Shown: in pieces, positions 8,187 through 17,141 of the stretch
Numbering within the stretch: position 1 is the first letter of the stretch
How the letters are laid out: the number at the start of each line of letters is the position of its first letter
Position numbers and translations under genes: made by a program
Source: Mucilaginibacter aurantiaciroseus
GTDB taxonomy: Bacteria; Bacteroidota; Bacteroidia; Sphingobacteriales; Sphingobacteriaceae
DNA length: 64,000 bases
Direction of reading: 5' to 3'
Assembly: GCF_024055595.1 (NCBI RefSeq)
Contig: NZ_JAMXOF010000001.1
Location: 186,001 to 250,000, forward strand
The notes under the pieces: model-generated
What the model saw: only the letters and a program-made list of their open reading frames with translations
Told to the model about the DNA's origin: nothing
Database searches by the model: none

Positions 8187-9095
8187 TTATTCGTTAAGCA
8201 TATATTTATCTACACCTGCGGCGGGTTGCCATTTGCTGCCGGGTTCGTAGTAATGCCATAACAGGGCCGATACTTTTTTGATAAGTATATCAGCCTCGTT
8301 GTCTTTTGTCCAACGCTGGTCCTTATTGTTTTTGGTGATGATGGAGAATACATAATCGCCGTGCGGGGCGTTCACCAAAACCGTTTCAGATCTGGATGCA
8401 TCAACTGCCCCTTGCTTAGACATGGTTTGCACATATGGCGGGATCTGCGATAGCGAGGTTTCGTCCCAAAAGATGCGGTTGAGCATGCGGCTCATGCGTT
8501 CGCTGGCGGCCGGGCTAACTACCTTACCCTGTCGGATCATGGTAAACAGGCGGCACATTTCGCGTGGCGTGGTAACTCCCCAGCCGTACTTTTCCCAGAT
8601 TGGCCGGCGCGCCGGGATGCGCGAGTTTACCCGCATTACTTTAAAACCGTTTGCATCAAGCCAGTTGTTAATGTACTCGCCACCCACCAGTTTTTGCAGC
8701 CACACACTGGCGGTATTATCACTCATGGTAATCATTAGCAGGGCAACTTTACTCAACTGTATGGTGTCTTTATCTTTAAACGATCCCAGGATATCTTCGC
8801 CCGCGTATAGCAACGAATCGCGGTAAACCAGCTTTTGGTTGTATTGCATTTCGCCTTTTTCTATCTTATCCATCAACCCGCTTAAAATACTCACCTTGAT
8901 CATACTGGCGGTAGGGAACAGGGTATCTGCGTTGATAACCGCTGTTTTTCCTATTTTTAAATCCTGCACATATATACCAACATCGCCATTAAAGCCTTTG
9001 GTGGCCGCTTTTAGTTGAGCGGTAAGTTTGGTATCCGTTTGGGCGAAAGTGGCAAGGGCGGATAGGAGAAATATGGATAAAAAGATGTATCTCAT
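8187..9095 (-). CDS. Exported class A beta-lactamase-like serine hydrolase
   Basis: 302 residues with a signal peptide (about 1-19, cleavage after TFAQ), so it is periplasmic. The serine transpeptidase-fold motifs are all visible: S64-M-I-K67 (SxxK), S125-D126-N127 (SDN) and K227-Q228-G229 in place of KTG. A glutamate at 168 (IWEKYGWG) lies where the omega-loop general base of class A enzymes is expected, but the usual RxxEL wording is absent. It may be a divergent beta-lactamase or a housekeeping peptidase or esterase of the same fold. Resistance should not be assumed. It lies alone and convergent to the VOC gene. Confidence 0.75.
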   Translation of the reverse strand: MRYIFLSIFLLSALATFAQTDTKLTAQLKAATKGFNGDVGIYVQDLKIGKTAVINADTLFPTASMIKVSILSGLMDKIEKGEMQYNQKLVYRDSLLYAGEDILGSFKDKDTIQLSKVALLMITMSDNTASVWLQKLVGGEYINNWLDANGFKVMRVNSRIPARRPIWEKYGWGVTTPREMCRLFTMIRQGKVVSPAASERMSRMLNRIFWDETSLSQIPPYVQTMSKQGAVDASRSETVLVNAPHGDYVFSIITKNNKDQRWTKDNEADILIKKVSALLWHYYEPGSKWQPAAGVDKYMLNE

Positions 9096-9139
9096 GATAG
9101 ATGATTTAGAAGTAATAAAACTAATATAAATAAATTTTG

Positions 9140-9147
9140 TAAATTTG
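9140..9147 (+). promoter_or_regulatory. TAnnTTTG -7 element for the vapBC-type pair
   Basis: TAAATTTG is followed by only AGT before the ATG at 9151, so the antitoxin mRNA is probably leaderless. The TTG at 9145, an alternative start, is part of this element. Confidence 0.55.
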
Positions 9148-9150
9148 AGT

Positions 9151-9375
9151 ATGCAAATTCAGGTTGACATTGGCTTTAATGACTTGGTAGAGATCGTAAA
9201 AAATCTACCCAAGGATAAGCTATTGCAGTTAAAACGGGAATTGGAAGAAAAGCCTGTAAAAGTTGAAAAAGACCAGTTTAGAGAACTTTTAATAAACGGC
9301 CCCACTTTCTCTGACGAACAGATTGCAACAATGGAAGAAGCACAAAAAGCTATTAATCAATGGCGAACAAAGTAA
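9151..9375 (+). CDS. Antitoxin of a VapBC-type pair
   Basis: 74 residues. The N-terminal half forms an amphipathic helix-rich segment (IVKNLPKDKLLQLKRELEE) and the C-terminal tail is charged, as in antitoxins that wrap a PIN toxin. There is no obvious AbrB or ribbon-helix-helix motif. Identification rests on size and on the 16-bp overlap with the PIN-domain gene that follows. The ATG at 9151 is chosen over a TTG at 9145 because that TTG lies within the promoter element. Confidence 0.75.
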   Translation: MQIQVDIGFNDLVEIVKNLPKDKLLQLKRELEEKPVKVEKDQFRELLINGPTFSDEQIATMEEAQKAINQWRTK

Positions 9376-9749
9376 TTGTAATTGACGCCTCTATCCTTAT
9401 CGACCATTTTCGCAAGTCGAATAAATCAAACTCCAAACTTATTGCGTTATACGATCAAGGATATGAATTTCGAATTTCCGTCGTAACTGAATTTGAAATA
9501 TATTCAGGAGCTCCTGATTCACAAATAGCATATTGGCAGAAATTTTTAGCGGGCATTAGCATTCTTGTTTTCGATAGTAAAGCATCAGAACAAGCCGTAG
9601 ATATCTATAAGAAATTAAAATTGGTAAGTAAGCAGATTGATACTGCCGACTTATTAATAGCAGCTATTGCACTAAGTAACAATTTACCAATAGCGACATT
9701 AAATAAGAAGCATTTTGAGCGTATTGATGATTTGGTACTAATCGATTAA
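9360..9749 (+). CDS. PIN-domain toxin (VapC-like ribonuclease)
   Basis: 129 residues, the usual size of VapC toxins. The acidic active site of the PIN fold can be read: D9 (VIDAS), E44/E46 (TEFEIYSG), D94 and D97 (DTADLLIAA), and the N115 region (ATLNKKHF). VapC toxins cleave RNA, often initiator tRNA or rRNA, when their antitoxin is lost. It overlaps the upstream antitoxin by 16 bp, the normal coupling in type II pairs. The pair is richer in A+T than the flanking lpxK operon, which suggests transfer. Confidence 0.88.
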   Translation: MANKVIVIDASILIDHFRKSNKSNSKLIALYDQGYEFRISVVTEFEIYSGAPDSQIAYWQKFLAGISILVFDSKASEQAVDIYKKLKLVSKQIDTADLLIAAIALSNNLPIATLNKKHFERIDDLVLID

Positions 9750-9792
9750 CAACTTATCTCTCTTAAACCCTTTTATTATCTTTATAGCATCT

Positions 9793-10848
9793 ATGCAATA
9801 CCTGCGCTGGCTTTTATTACCGTTTTCGTTGGTTTATGGTTTGGTGGTTATCATCCGTAACTGGTTTTACGATGCCGGGCTGTTTAAAAGCCGCAAATTT
9901 GATTTGCCGGTAATATGCGTAGGCAACCTGGAAGTTGGCGGCGCAGGCAAAAGCCCCATGACAGAATACCTGGTGCGCCTGTTCAAAAAAGACTATAAAT
10001 TGGCAACGCTAAGCCGCGGTTACGGTCGCGAAACTAAAGGATTTATAACGGCTACAGCAACCGCTACTGCCACCCAAATTGGCGACGAGCCATCTCAATT
10101 TAAACACAAATTTGCGGATGTTACGGTTGCCGTTTGCGAGGATAGGGTAGCGGGGATAGAACAACTCAAAGCCGATCATAATCTAATCATATTGGATGAT
10201 GCCTTTCAGCACCGCGCGGTAAAGGCAGGCTTAAACGTTTTACTGTTCGATTACAACCACCTGCAAAAGCCAAAATTTGTATTACCTGCAGGTAACCTGC
10301 GCGAACCATTGAGCGGGCGCTGGCGGGCCGATATTATGGTAGTAACCAAATGCCCTGTTGGTTTAACGGAGCAGCAAATGGCTAAAAGCTATGAACAGAT
10401 CTCGCCCTTAAACTGGCAACCGTTGTTTTTTACATCGATAGTGTATCAACCCTTGCAGGATCTGGCAGGTAAGCCGGTGGATATGGTTATTGATGCTGAT
10501 ACTACCGTTTTTCTGCTCACAGGTATAGCTAATTCGAAGCCGTTAGTTGAGTATATCGGGCAGTCAACCACAAATATTATTCACCATAATTATCCCGATC
10601 ATCATCAGTTTACGTTAAAAAATATCGCTAAACTTGCGGGTGAGTTTTCTGCCTGCAAATCACAAAAAAAACTGCTCATCACAACAGAAAAGGATGCACA
10701 GCGTTTAGGGGTACAAGAGTTGTTGCCGGCCCTTGCGCAGTTACCCATTTTAGTGCAGCCAATTGGGGTAAATTTTTTAAATAACGGGCAGCAGCAATTT
10801 GATACATTACTATTGAAATATGTTAGAAAGCATACAAAACACAACTGA
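9793..10848 (+). CDS. lpxK: Tetraacyldisaccharide 4'-kinase
   Basis: 351 residues. An N-terminal hydrophobic segment (about 6-22) anchors it to the inner membrane. The Walker A motif [12 protein letters not shown] at 44-55 is diagnostic for LpxK, and LDDAFQHR is the second signature (DDxxQHR). It adds the 4'-phosphate to the lipid A disaccharide precursor. At about residues 96-103 there is an alternating Thr-Ala run coded by imperfect ACN-GCN codons, a probable strain-variable insertion in a loop. TATCTTTA at 9777-9784 is a one-mismatch -7 box close to the ATG. The gene overlaps the next by 29 bp. Confidence 0.95.
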   Translation: MQYLRWLLLPFSLVYGLVVIIRNWFYDAGLFKSRKFDLPVICVGNLEVGGAGKSPMTEYLVRLFKKDYKLATLSRGYGRETKGFITATATATATQIGDEPSQFKHKFADVTVAVCEDRVAGIEQLKADHNLIILDDAFQHRAVKAGLNVLLFDYNHLQKPKFVLPAGNLREPLSGRWRADIMVVTKCPVGLTEQQMAKSYEQISPLNWQPLFFTSIVYQPLQDLAGKPVDMVIDADTTVFLLTGIANSKPLVEYIGQSTTNIIHHNYPDHHQFTLKNIAKLAGEFSACKSQKKLLITTEKDAQRLGVQELLPALAQLPILVQPIGVNFLNNGQQQFDTLLLKYVRKHTKHN

Positions 10849-11635
10849 ATATATTAAGAAACGCATCGGCGATTTTGTGCCCGAGGCGGGTATAATTTTA
10901 GGTACTGGCCTTGGCGCCTTGGTTAACGAAATTGAGGTTGAAAAACAACTGATGTATTCCAATATCCCCGATTTTCCGATGTCTACCCTGGAGTTCCATT
11001 CCGGTAAGTTGATATTTGGTACGCTGGGTGGTAAAAAAGTGGTTGCCATGCAGGGCCGTTTGCATTACTACGAAGGCTATACCATGCAGCAGATCACCTT
11101 CCCGGTTAGGGTGATGAAGATGCTGGGTATTAAAACACTATTTGTATCAAACGCCAGCGGTTCGCTTAATCCTGATATTAAAAAGGGCGACCTGATGGTG
11201 ATAGAAGACCACATTAATCTGCAACCACTAAACCCGCTTACAGGCCGTAACAATGAGGAGTTAGGCCCCCGTTTCCCGGACATGAGCGAGCCTTACCGCC
11301 ACGACCTGATAGAAAAAGGGTTAAGCATCGCCAAGGCGAACAATATTACCTGCCATAAAGGAGTTTATGTTGCGGTTACAGGCCCAAATTTAGAAACACG
11401 TGCCGAATACAAATACCTGCGCATTATAGGCGGAGATATTGTAGGCATGAGCACTGTGCCGGAGGTTATTGTAGCAAACCACATGGGCCTGCCCGTTTTT
11501 GCCATATCGGTAATTACTGACGAGGGTTTCCCGGAGGTGCTAAAACCGGTATCGTTAGAAGAGATATTGACCGTGGCAAGGGAGGCCGAACCAAAACTGA
11601 CCACCATACTTAAAGAATTAATAGCAGGGCTTTAA
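10820..11635 (+). CDS. punA: Purine nucleoside phosphorylase (trimeric, PNP-I type)
   Basis: 271 residues, matching the trimeric purine nucleoside phosphorylases. GIILGTGLG near the N-terminus is the phosphate-binding loop, [11 protein letters not shown] and SNASGSLNP follow in the expected order, and [16 protein letters not shown] and the late TDEG segment belong to the base-binding site. It converts purine nucleosides and phosphate to base and ribose-1-phosphate. Its start lies inside lpxK (29-bp overlap), and its stop shares TAATG with the porin gene, so the three are cotranscribed although they are not linked in pathway. Confidence 0.92.
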   Translation: MLESIQNTTEYIKKRIGDFVPEAGIILGTGLGALVNEIEVEKQLMYSNIPDFPMSTLEFHSGKLIFGTLGGKKVVAMQGRLHYYEGYTMQQITFPVRVMKMLGIKTLFVSNASGSLNPDIKKGDLMVIEDHINLQPLNPLTGRNNEELGPRFPDMSEPYRHDLIEKGLSIAKANNITCHKGVYVAVTGPNLETRAEYKYLRIIGGDIVGMSTVPEVIVANHMGLPVFAISVITDEGFPEVLKPVSLEEILTVAREAEPKLTTILKELIAGL

Positions 11636-13743
11636 TGGCGAATAAGCTTAAATACTTACTTATATTATTGCTTTGCGCATCTGTGCAGGGTTTGTTTGCG
11701 CAGATAAACAACACGCGTTTCCCCGGTCAAAATAAAAATGATCCGGTTTATAAACGTGATACCGTCAAAAATAGCAGGACCGGCGGCGATTCGCAAAACC
11801 TCGATTCGATACGTAAGCGGGAGGAAAACCGGAAGGATTCGATCGTATTTACTTCCAAATTTATTAAGGTAACCAGCGAGCGTTTGCTGATGGACAGCAT
11901 CCAGCTTTTCCCTTTGGATACAGGGTTAGTAAACTTTGAAAATTATAGTCCGCTAAACCAGCCACGCAACCCCAAGATAAGTTTGGGCTACCCTGGGGTT
12001 GCACAGCGCGACCTGCTTTTTAACCCGCGCAAAACCATTGGCTTTGACGAGGGCTTGCACGCGCTTGATGCTTACATGGTAAACCCACAGGATATTAATT
12101 ATTTTAATGCCCGGGCGCCGTATACCTTACTATCGCTGTTTAGTTCGCTCGGTGGTTCAAAGGAGCAGCTTTTTAAAGTAGTGCATACCCAAAATGTTAA
12201 ACCCAACTGGAATGTGGGTTTGCTGATGAATTTCAACGGTTCGCGCGGCTATTACAGTACCAATGGTATCCTGGCCCAAAACGTAAGCGACTTTAACTTT
12301 GGCTTGTTTACCTGGTACCATACTGTTAATAAACGTTATAATTTATTGGCGAATGTGCTGTTCAATAACCTTAAGGCGCCCGAAACAGGGTCGATATTAA
12401 AGGACACTATATTTAATAGTTCATTATCATCATTTGATAAAACCGGGGAGCCGGTGCGCCTGCCCGGCAGCTTTAATAACTGGAAAAGCACCGGCATCTA
12501 CATAAAACAGTTTTATTATATAGGCCATATCGATAGCCTTAATCAGGGGAAGGCGTTCTCAAAAACGGTTTTGCCTACGCAGCGGGTATCTTATACGCTA
12601 TATTTCAACCAGCGTAAGTACAATTACCTGCAAAACGGGCTGGATAATTATGGGGTGTTCCCCGATTATTATTTTAGTTCGGCGCGGTCAAGAGATTCAC
12701 TAAATGTGACGCACCTGCAGAATGATTTCTCGTATAGCTTTTACCTGCGGGGCAAATCGCTTAAAATGGTTAAGAACGAGCTAAAAATTGATGTTGGCCT
12801 AACCCAGGATTATTATAAGGTTAGCCAGTTTGTGGCCGATACGGTGATAAATCAGTTTGGCAATAAAGAGATAAAACCATCAAGGGTACAGAACGAAAGT
12901 TTCCAGAACATTACACTAAAAGGGAGACTTGGCTATAAATTTAGCGACCGCATTGTATTGGATGCCGACCTGCGACAGATAGTACAGGGCCGTAATTTTG
13001 GCGACCTTTTGTACGATGTAAAACTTGCATTGGCAGGCGGAAAAAAGGCCGGGAAGATAGTGTTAGGCGGATACCTGCAAAGCAGTTCGCCGGGCTTGGT
13101 TTACACCAATTGGATCTCTAACCACTACATTTTTAACAATACGTTCAGCAACCAAAAAACCACCAACCTGTCGTTTAATTATGTGAACGATGCTTTGCAG
13201 CTTGACCTGAAAGCCGAGTATTTCCTGATAACCGATTACCTGTACTTTGCAGCGCAGCCGGGCGGGATAGATGCCAGCCCGAGGCAGTATGGCTCAATCA
13301 TTAATATGCTTAAGGTTAGCCTTGGTAAAAACGTGGAATGGCGCAAATTCCATTTCGATAACTATATTGTTTACCAAAAAACTGATAACGCCGCCATTTT
13401 GCGCACACCCGAAGTTTATACTTACAGTAGCTTATACTACGGTGCCAACCTGTTCCATGTGTTAAATTCGCAGTTTGGGGTGAGTGCACGTTACAATAGC
13501 CAGTACCTTGCACCATCGTACGCGGTTGGTTTGGGCCAGTTTTACAACGGGCCGGATGTTAAGTTTACATCGTACCCAATTGCAACTGTATTTTTCAAAG
13601 CCACGTTAGAGAAAACCAACCTGTTTATCCAGTACGACTATGCAAACCAAGGTTTGTTCAGCAATGGGTTTTACACTGTGAACCGCTACCCGCAAATGGA
13701 TAAGATGCTGAAGTTTGGCGTAGCGTGGACGTTTTACAATTAA
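11635..13743 (+). CDS. Putative porin, outer-membrane beta-barrel
   Basis: 702 residues with a signal peptide (about 1-22, cleavage after LFAQ). Residues 23-90 are hydrophilic and low in structure. The rest is rich in alternating aromatic/polar strands (for example NVGLLMNFNGSRGYYSTNG and TNLFIQYDYANQGLF), and the last residue is an asparagine following WTFYN, a typical barrel end. It matches the Bacteroidota putative porin family. It begins in the TAATG overlap with punA and ends before a strong terminator. Substrate unknown. Confidence 0.8.
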   Translation: MANKLKYLLILLLCASVQGLFAQINNTRFPGQNKNDPVYKRDTVKNSRTGGDSQNLDSIRKREENRKDSIVFTSKFIKVTSERLLMDSIQLFPLDTGLVNFENYSPLNQPRNPKISLGYPGVAQRDLLFNPRKTIGFDEGLHALDAYMVNPQDINYFNARAPYTLLSLFSSLGGSKEQLFKVVHTQNVKPNWNVGLLMNFNGSRGYYSTNGILAQNVSDFNFGLFTWYHTVNKRYNLLANVLFNNLKAPETGSILKDTIFNSSLSSFDKTGEPVRLPGSFNNWKSTGIYIKQFYYIGHIDSLNQGKAFSKTVLPTQRVSYTLYFNQRKYNYLQNGLDNYGVFPDYYFSSARSRDSLNVTHLQNDFSYSFYLRGKSLKMVKNELKIDVGLTQDYYKVSQFVADTVINQFGNKEIKPSRVQNESFQNITLKGRLGYKFSDRIVLDADLRQIVQGRNFGDLLYDVKLALAGGKKAGKIVLGGYLQSSSPGLVYTNWISNHYIFNNTFSNQKTTNLSFNYVNDALQLDLKAEYFLITDYLYFAAQPGGIDASPRQYGSIINMLKVSLGKNVEWRKFHFDNYIVYQKTDNAAILRTPEVYTYSSLYYGANLFHVLNSQFGVSARYNSQYLAPSYAVGLGQFYNGPDVKFTSYPIATVFFKATLEKTNLFIQYDYANQGLFSNGFYTVNRYPQMDKMLKFGVAWTFYN

Positions 13744-13783
13744 TCGGAAACCTTTACGGCCGCTGAAAGGGAAACGGAATATA

Positions 13784-13825
13784 ATATATACAAGGAAGCC
13801 CAAGTTTGGGCTTCCTTGTATATAT
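13784..13825. terminator. Bidirectional terminator, perfect 20-bp stem
   Basis: Arms 13784-13803 and 13806-13825 pair without mismatch (core CAAGGAAGCCCAA), leaving a 2-nt centre. The AT outer ends give A/T tracts in both directions. It serves the porin gene and the convergent membrane protein gene. Confidence 0.92.
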
Positions 13826-13844
13826 CAATTATCTGATAGCCTGT

Positions 13845-14471
13845 TTAAACGGCGTCCTCTCCCAAGTCATTGATAATTAATTTAAGTTCTTTAAGATACT
13901 TACCGTATTTAGATTGAACGTGTAAGTTGATAAAAACATAAGTACCCGCAAAACTAATAAGCAGTACACCCAACATAATTAACAGATGTGCCGTAATGTT
14001 ATTTGAGTCGGTTAAGCCTTGTAAAATATAGGCCGATGCGTGTTTGCCGCAAAGGATGCCGATGGCCACCATTATGGCAATGGGGGTTATGCAAAAATTA
14101 TATGCTTTATATATCTCGATATTAAGTTCTAACTCGTAGGCTATTTTGGCAATACTATTTTTCAGGCTCGAATTGTAATCTGAAATAGAACGATAGAAAA
14201 CGTAGAATTTAAAAAAGTAATACGTGTTTAATACTAACATGGTGAAAAATAGCAGGCCGGTAATATTAAACAGGAATGCATCAGTTTGCCTGAAAAAGAA
14301 CCAGATAAAGATTAGGTAAGAGAACAATGTGGCAATAAACTCACCCTTCATGTTTCTGCGAAGCCTGTTTACGGCCGACGTTGTTTTACCATACATGGCA
14401 TCACTTATGGACAAATGAGCAAAACCAGGCTCTTCATTTTTCCAGGCGCCTTTTAAATCATCTATATTCAT
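13845..14471 (-). CDS. Four-helix membrane protein, likely partner of the ECF sigma factor
   Basis: 208 residues. The first 40 are soluble; hydrophobic helices lie at about 44-62, 67-88, 128-147 and 163-185, followed by a short soluble tail. It overlaps the sigma factor gene by 14 bp, the normal position of an anti-sigma factor. No zinc-binding anti-sigma signature (HxxxCxxC) and no FecR-like domain is seen. I infer an unusual anti-sigma or regulatory membrane protein, but this is based only on gene order. Homologous short proteins beginning MN-DDLK are common behind ECF sigma genes in Bacteroidota. Confidence 0.7.
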   Translation of the reverse strand: MNIDDLKGAWKNEEPGFAHLSISDAMYGKTTSAVNRLRRNMKGEFIATLFSYLIFIWFFFRQTDAFLFNITGLLFFTMLVLNTYYFFKFYVFYRSISDYNSSLKNSIAKIAYELELNIEIYKAYNFCITPIAIMVAIGILCGKHASAYILQGLTDSNNITAHLLIMLGVLLISFAGTYVFINLHVQSKYGKYLKELKLIINDLGEDAV

Positions 14472-14967
14472 AATTCAAGCTTTTTACTATGTCCTTAAGT
14501 TTGTTTTTGGTTCGGTTGAGGCGTACCCGTACGTTAACTTCGCTGATCCCGAGATTGACCGCAATATCTTCGTACGCCTGATCTTCCATATACAGGAATA
14601 TCAACGCCTTTTCAACCTTGTTAAGCTGTTGTACTGCCTTATAAAATAGGGTGAGTTGTTCGTCTTTTAGGGTATCAGTCCCCTCGGCTTCTAAGTGGTT
14701 GAGTTTCTCGTGTAATTGTTCGGTGTCCGGCCTTCTTTTTTGCTTTTTGAAAAACAGGATGGCTGTATTTAATGCCACCCGGTACATCCATGTGCTAAAT
14801 TTGCTTTTCCCTTCAAAAGAATCAAAAGCCAGCCAAAGCTGCAGTATCATTTCCTGCATTAGGTCTTCACGATCTGTACTGTCATCCTGGTAAATGCGGC
14901 ATATTTTAAAAAGCAATGCTTTATGCTCTTCAATCAACTGTATAAACCCGGCGGCTTTTTTTTCCAC
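14458..14967 (-). CDS. ECF-type RNA polymerase sigma factor
   Basis: 169 residues. Region 2 is seen as CRIYQDDSTDREDLMQEM and WLAFDSFEGKSKFSTWMYRVALN. Region 4 has the helix-turn-helix YEDIAVNLGISEVNVRVRLNR. The protein has the usual length and no extra domain. It begins with GTG at 14967. The upstream region has no TAnnTTTG box, so it may be autoregulated by its own recognition sequence, which cannot be deduced here. It is cotranscribed with the membrane protein that overlaps its end. Confidence 0.92.
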   Translation of the reverse strand: MEKKAAGFIQLIEEHKALLFKICRIYQDDSTDREDLMQEMILQLWLAFDSFEGKSKFSTWMYRVALNTAILFFKKQKRRPDTEQLHEKLNHLEAEGTDTLKDEQLTLFYKAVQQLNKVEKALIFLYMEDQAYEDIAVNLGISEVNVRVRLNRTKNKLKDIVKSLNYEYR

Positions 14968-15137
14968 TTATAATTTTAATTATACGCCATTAGTATTCAA
15001 AACCAAAATATGTTACAATAAATATCAAAAGAGGCAAAGAATTAATTGTGCTTTTAAATACACGATGAGAAGTGTTAAGCTACAAAGTGATTTGCAGCTC
15101 AAAATATTTTGATTAGAGGGAGTGAGTTGGGTACGGC

Positions 15138-16403
15138 CTACGTTTTCTGTTTCTTCTTTTTCGCCGCCGGGAACAATACATTGTTTAGTATTAGCCTATA
15201 TCCGGCCGAGTTGGGGTGCAGTTTGAGGTCGGTTGGGGGGTCGCCAACGGCGTGCTGGTAATCTTCGGGGTCGTGGCCGCTGTAGAATGTCCACTGGCCT
15301 TTACCGTATTCACCGTGGATGTAGCGGGCCTCGTTGGCGGTTTTCATTTCGCCCATAATGGTAACGCCGGGCTTCAATTTGCTTTTGTTGTAGGCGGTGG
15401 TAAGGCCCATAAAGCCTTTTATCACCTTGTCGTGGTCTTGCGTGAGCATGCTGGGCACCACGTCCCACTTGGCCGAAAAATCAAACAGCGTAAAAAAATC
15501 GCGGCTACGTTCTACCTGCCTCACCGGGGTAACATCAATATTGGCAAACTGGTGGGAGGTTGGGTTTTGATCGAGCGTAAAATTCTGGAACGCAAAGGTT
15601 TGGGTGAAATCCAATTTAGATTGCGCGTCCGGGTCGGCAGGGTCACCGTCGAACATGCTTTCTACAATATCGGTTTTTGATGCGGCCAGGGCAATATCGA
15701 AAGTATCGGTACCGCTGCACATGGCAAATAGGAAGCCGCCGCCCGCGCAAAAATCGCGCACGTGCTCTACAACGGCCAGCTTCATTTGCGATACCTTTTT
15801 AAAGCCCAGTTTAGCGGCCATAGCCTGCTGGCCTTTTACATCGTCCATATACCATTGCGCGTAGCGGTAAGCACCGTAAAACTTACTGAACTGCCCTGTA
15901 AAATCCTCGTGGTGCATGTGCAGCCAGTCGTATTTAGGCAGGTCGCCGCGAATAACTTCCTCGTCATAAATAACATCGTAAGGGATCTCGGCATATTTTA
16001 AAACCAGGGTAACGGCATCATCCCATGGTAGCTTATTTTTGGGCGAATAAACGGCCATTTTAGGCGCTTTTTCCAGTTTTACGATGTCCATGTTGACCGA
16101 TGGGTCGCTCACCTCGTTCAAGATCAGGTTTGCCGAAGCATCTGCCAAAACCTGGTAACTTACCCCACGAATTTTGCATTCGTCCTCCAGCCGTTTATCG
16201 TACTTCATCATAAAGCTGCCACCACGGTAGTTAAGCAGCCAGTCAACCGTTTCACCATTTTTCAACGTCCAGAAAGCGATGCCGTACGATTTTAGGTGGT
16301 CCTTTTGCTCCTCATCCATAGGGATCAGGAGGGAAGCGGCCCTTGTTAGTAGCGGTAAAAGGAAAAAGGCGAAAGTTAAAAGGGACTTTTTTAAATTATT
16401 CAT
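15138..16403 (-). CDS. Exported protein of the family often labelled asparagine synthetase B
   Basis: 421 residues with a signal peptide (NNLKKSLLTFAFFLLPLL). It has no glutamine-hydrolysing cysteine at position 2 and no ATP-pyrophosphatase motif, so it is not a genuine asparagine synthetase. The segment DFCAGGGFLFAMCSGTD and the later FYSGHDPEDYQH resemble a class I amidotransferase-like or ThuA-like fold in which the loop may bind a ligand. Function is unknown. The ATG at 16403 is preferred: the longer frame would start at a TTG (16413-16415) that is part of a TACATTTG promoter element. Confidence 0.7.
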   Translation of the reverse strand: MNNLKKSLLTFAFFLLPLLTRAASLLIPMDEEQKDHLKSYGIAFWTLKNGETVDWLLNYRGGSFMMKYDKRLEDECKIRGVSYQVLADASANLILNEVSDPSVNMDIVKLEKAPKMAVYSPKNKLPWDDAVTLVLKYAEIPYDVIYDEEVIRGDLPKYDWLHMHHEDFTGQFSKFYGAYRYAQWYMDDVKGQQAMAAKLGFKKVSQMKLAVVEHVRDFCAGGGFLFAMCSGTDTFDIALAASKTDIVESMFDGDPADPDAQSKLDFTQTFAFQNFTLDQNPTSHQFANIDVTPVRQVERSRDFFTLFDFSAKWDVVPSMLTQDHDKVIKGFMGLTTAYNKSKLKPGVTIMGEMKTANEARYIHGEYGKGQWTFYSGHDPEDYQHAVGDPPTDLKLHPNSAGYRLILNNVLFPAAKKKKQKT

Positions 16404-16412
16404 GGCCGTTAC

Positions 16413-16420
16413 CAAATGTA
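16413..16420 (-). promoter_or_regulatory. TAnnTTTG -7 element for the exported asnB-like gene
   Basis: The minus strand reads TACATTTG, 9 bp before the ATG at 16403. It fixes the start choice and predicts a very short leader. Confidence 0.55.
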
Positions 16421-16473
16421 ACGATTAATTGGAAATGGTATTATATTAGAGGTTCAAAGTTCAAACCTGTATC

Positions 16474-16983
16474 ATGTCTAAATTTTTAAGGATAGTTTTT
16501 ACGCTGATATCATTAATAATATCATTAAACGTTATTGCCCAGGAGAAAGGCGATCCGCCCACTGTAAAAGAAGGGATTCAGGTAAGCAAGACGCATCTAA
16601 TCATGCGAGTTCAATCATCAGATAGCTCAATGGTTTTTAAGCAAATGGCGGACGTTGACGGCAAAGCACACTATGTTGGTGTTGACAATAACGGAACTTC
16701 CGTAGATGTTTTTGGCGAGGAAGATCGGGTAAAGAAAGCCACATTCACTTATAAATTCACAACAAACCTTAATGTCAATAGTCTTCAGTATACAAGGATG
16801 TCATATTTTGCCTATCTGTTATCAGGAAAAAAAGGGTTGACATGGCTTGAAGATTGTTTGTCAGAATTCGTAAAAGATCCACGAAAGCCTTTCAATAAAA
16901 AAGAGGAATTTTACTTAAACCTTAAAGGGTTTTGCAAATATGATCCTGCGGAAAAAGCAATCGTAGTGTCGTTTTCAGATTAA
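16474..16983 (+). CDS. Small exported protein, unknown function
   Basis: 169 residues with a signal peptide (about 1-22, cleavage after VIAQ). The mature part is mixed alpha/beta with a central aromatic stretch (YTRMSYFAYLL) and no cysteines except two late ones. I do not recognise a family. The gene is A+T-rich compared with the neighbouring asnB-like gene and stands alone, which suggests an acquired or fast-evolving gene. Confidence 0.6.
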   Translation: MSKFLRIVFTLISLIISLNVIAQEKGDPPTVKEGIQVSKTHLIMRVQSSDSSMVFKQMADVDGKAHYVGVDNNGTSVDVFGEEDRVKKATFTYKFTTNLNVNSLQYTRMSYFAYLLSGKKGLTWLEDCLSEFVKDPRKPFNKKEEFYLNLKGFCKYDPAEKAIVVSFSD

Positions 16984-17054
16984 ACCCGGGATCATGGATT
17001 GTGGTTAATACTATTGAACAGCGAACGCCCAATTTCGAATGGCGAAGTTTTACC

Positions 17055-17102
17055 TAACCTCCAATCACTAACCTCCAATCTCCACTTTCACCTTTCACCC
17101 CA
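17055..17102 (+). repeat. Tandem micro-repeat (CTAACCTCCAATC type)
   Basis: CTAACCTCCAATCA occurs twice in tandem, followed by pyrimidine-rich variants. It is one of several internally periodic micro-repeats in the window. It directly precedes the promoter of the cyclophilin gene. Confidence 0.5.
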
Positions 17103-17108
17103 AATACT

Positions 17109-17116
17109 TACCTTTG
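17109..17116 (+). promoter_or_regulatory. TAnnTTTG -7 element for ppiB
   Basis: TACCTTTG, 25 bp before the ATG of the cyclophilin gene. Confidence 0.6.
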
Positions 17117-17141
17117 CCACCTGTTTAAAAATTAAAACAAG

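Noticed and set aside
10069-10092. Phase-variable repeat in lpxK coding for alternating Thr-Ala
   Set aside because: The underlying codons are too varied for slippage; it is more likely a neutral loop expansion.
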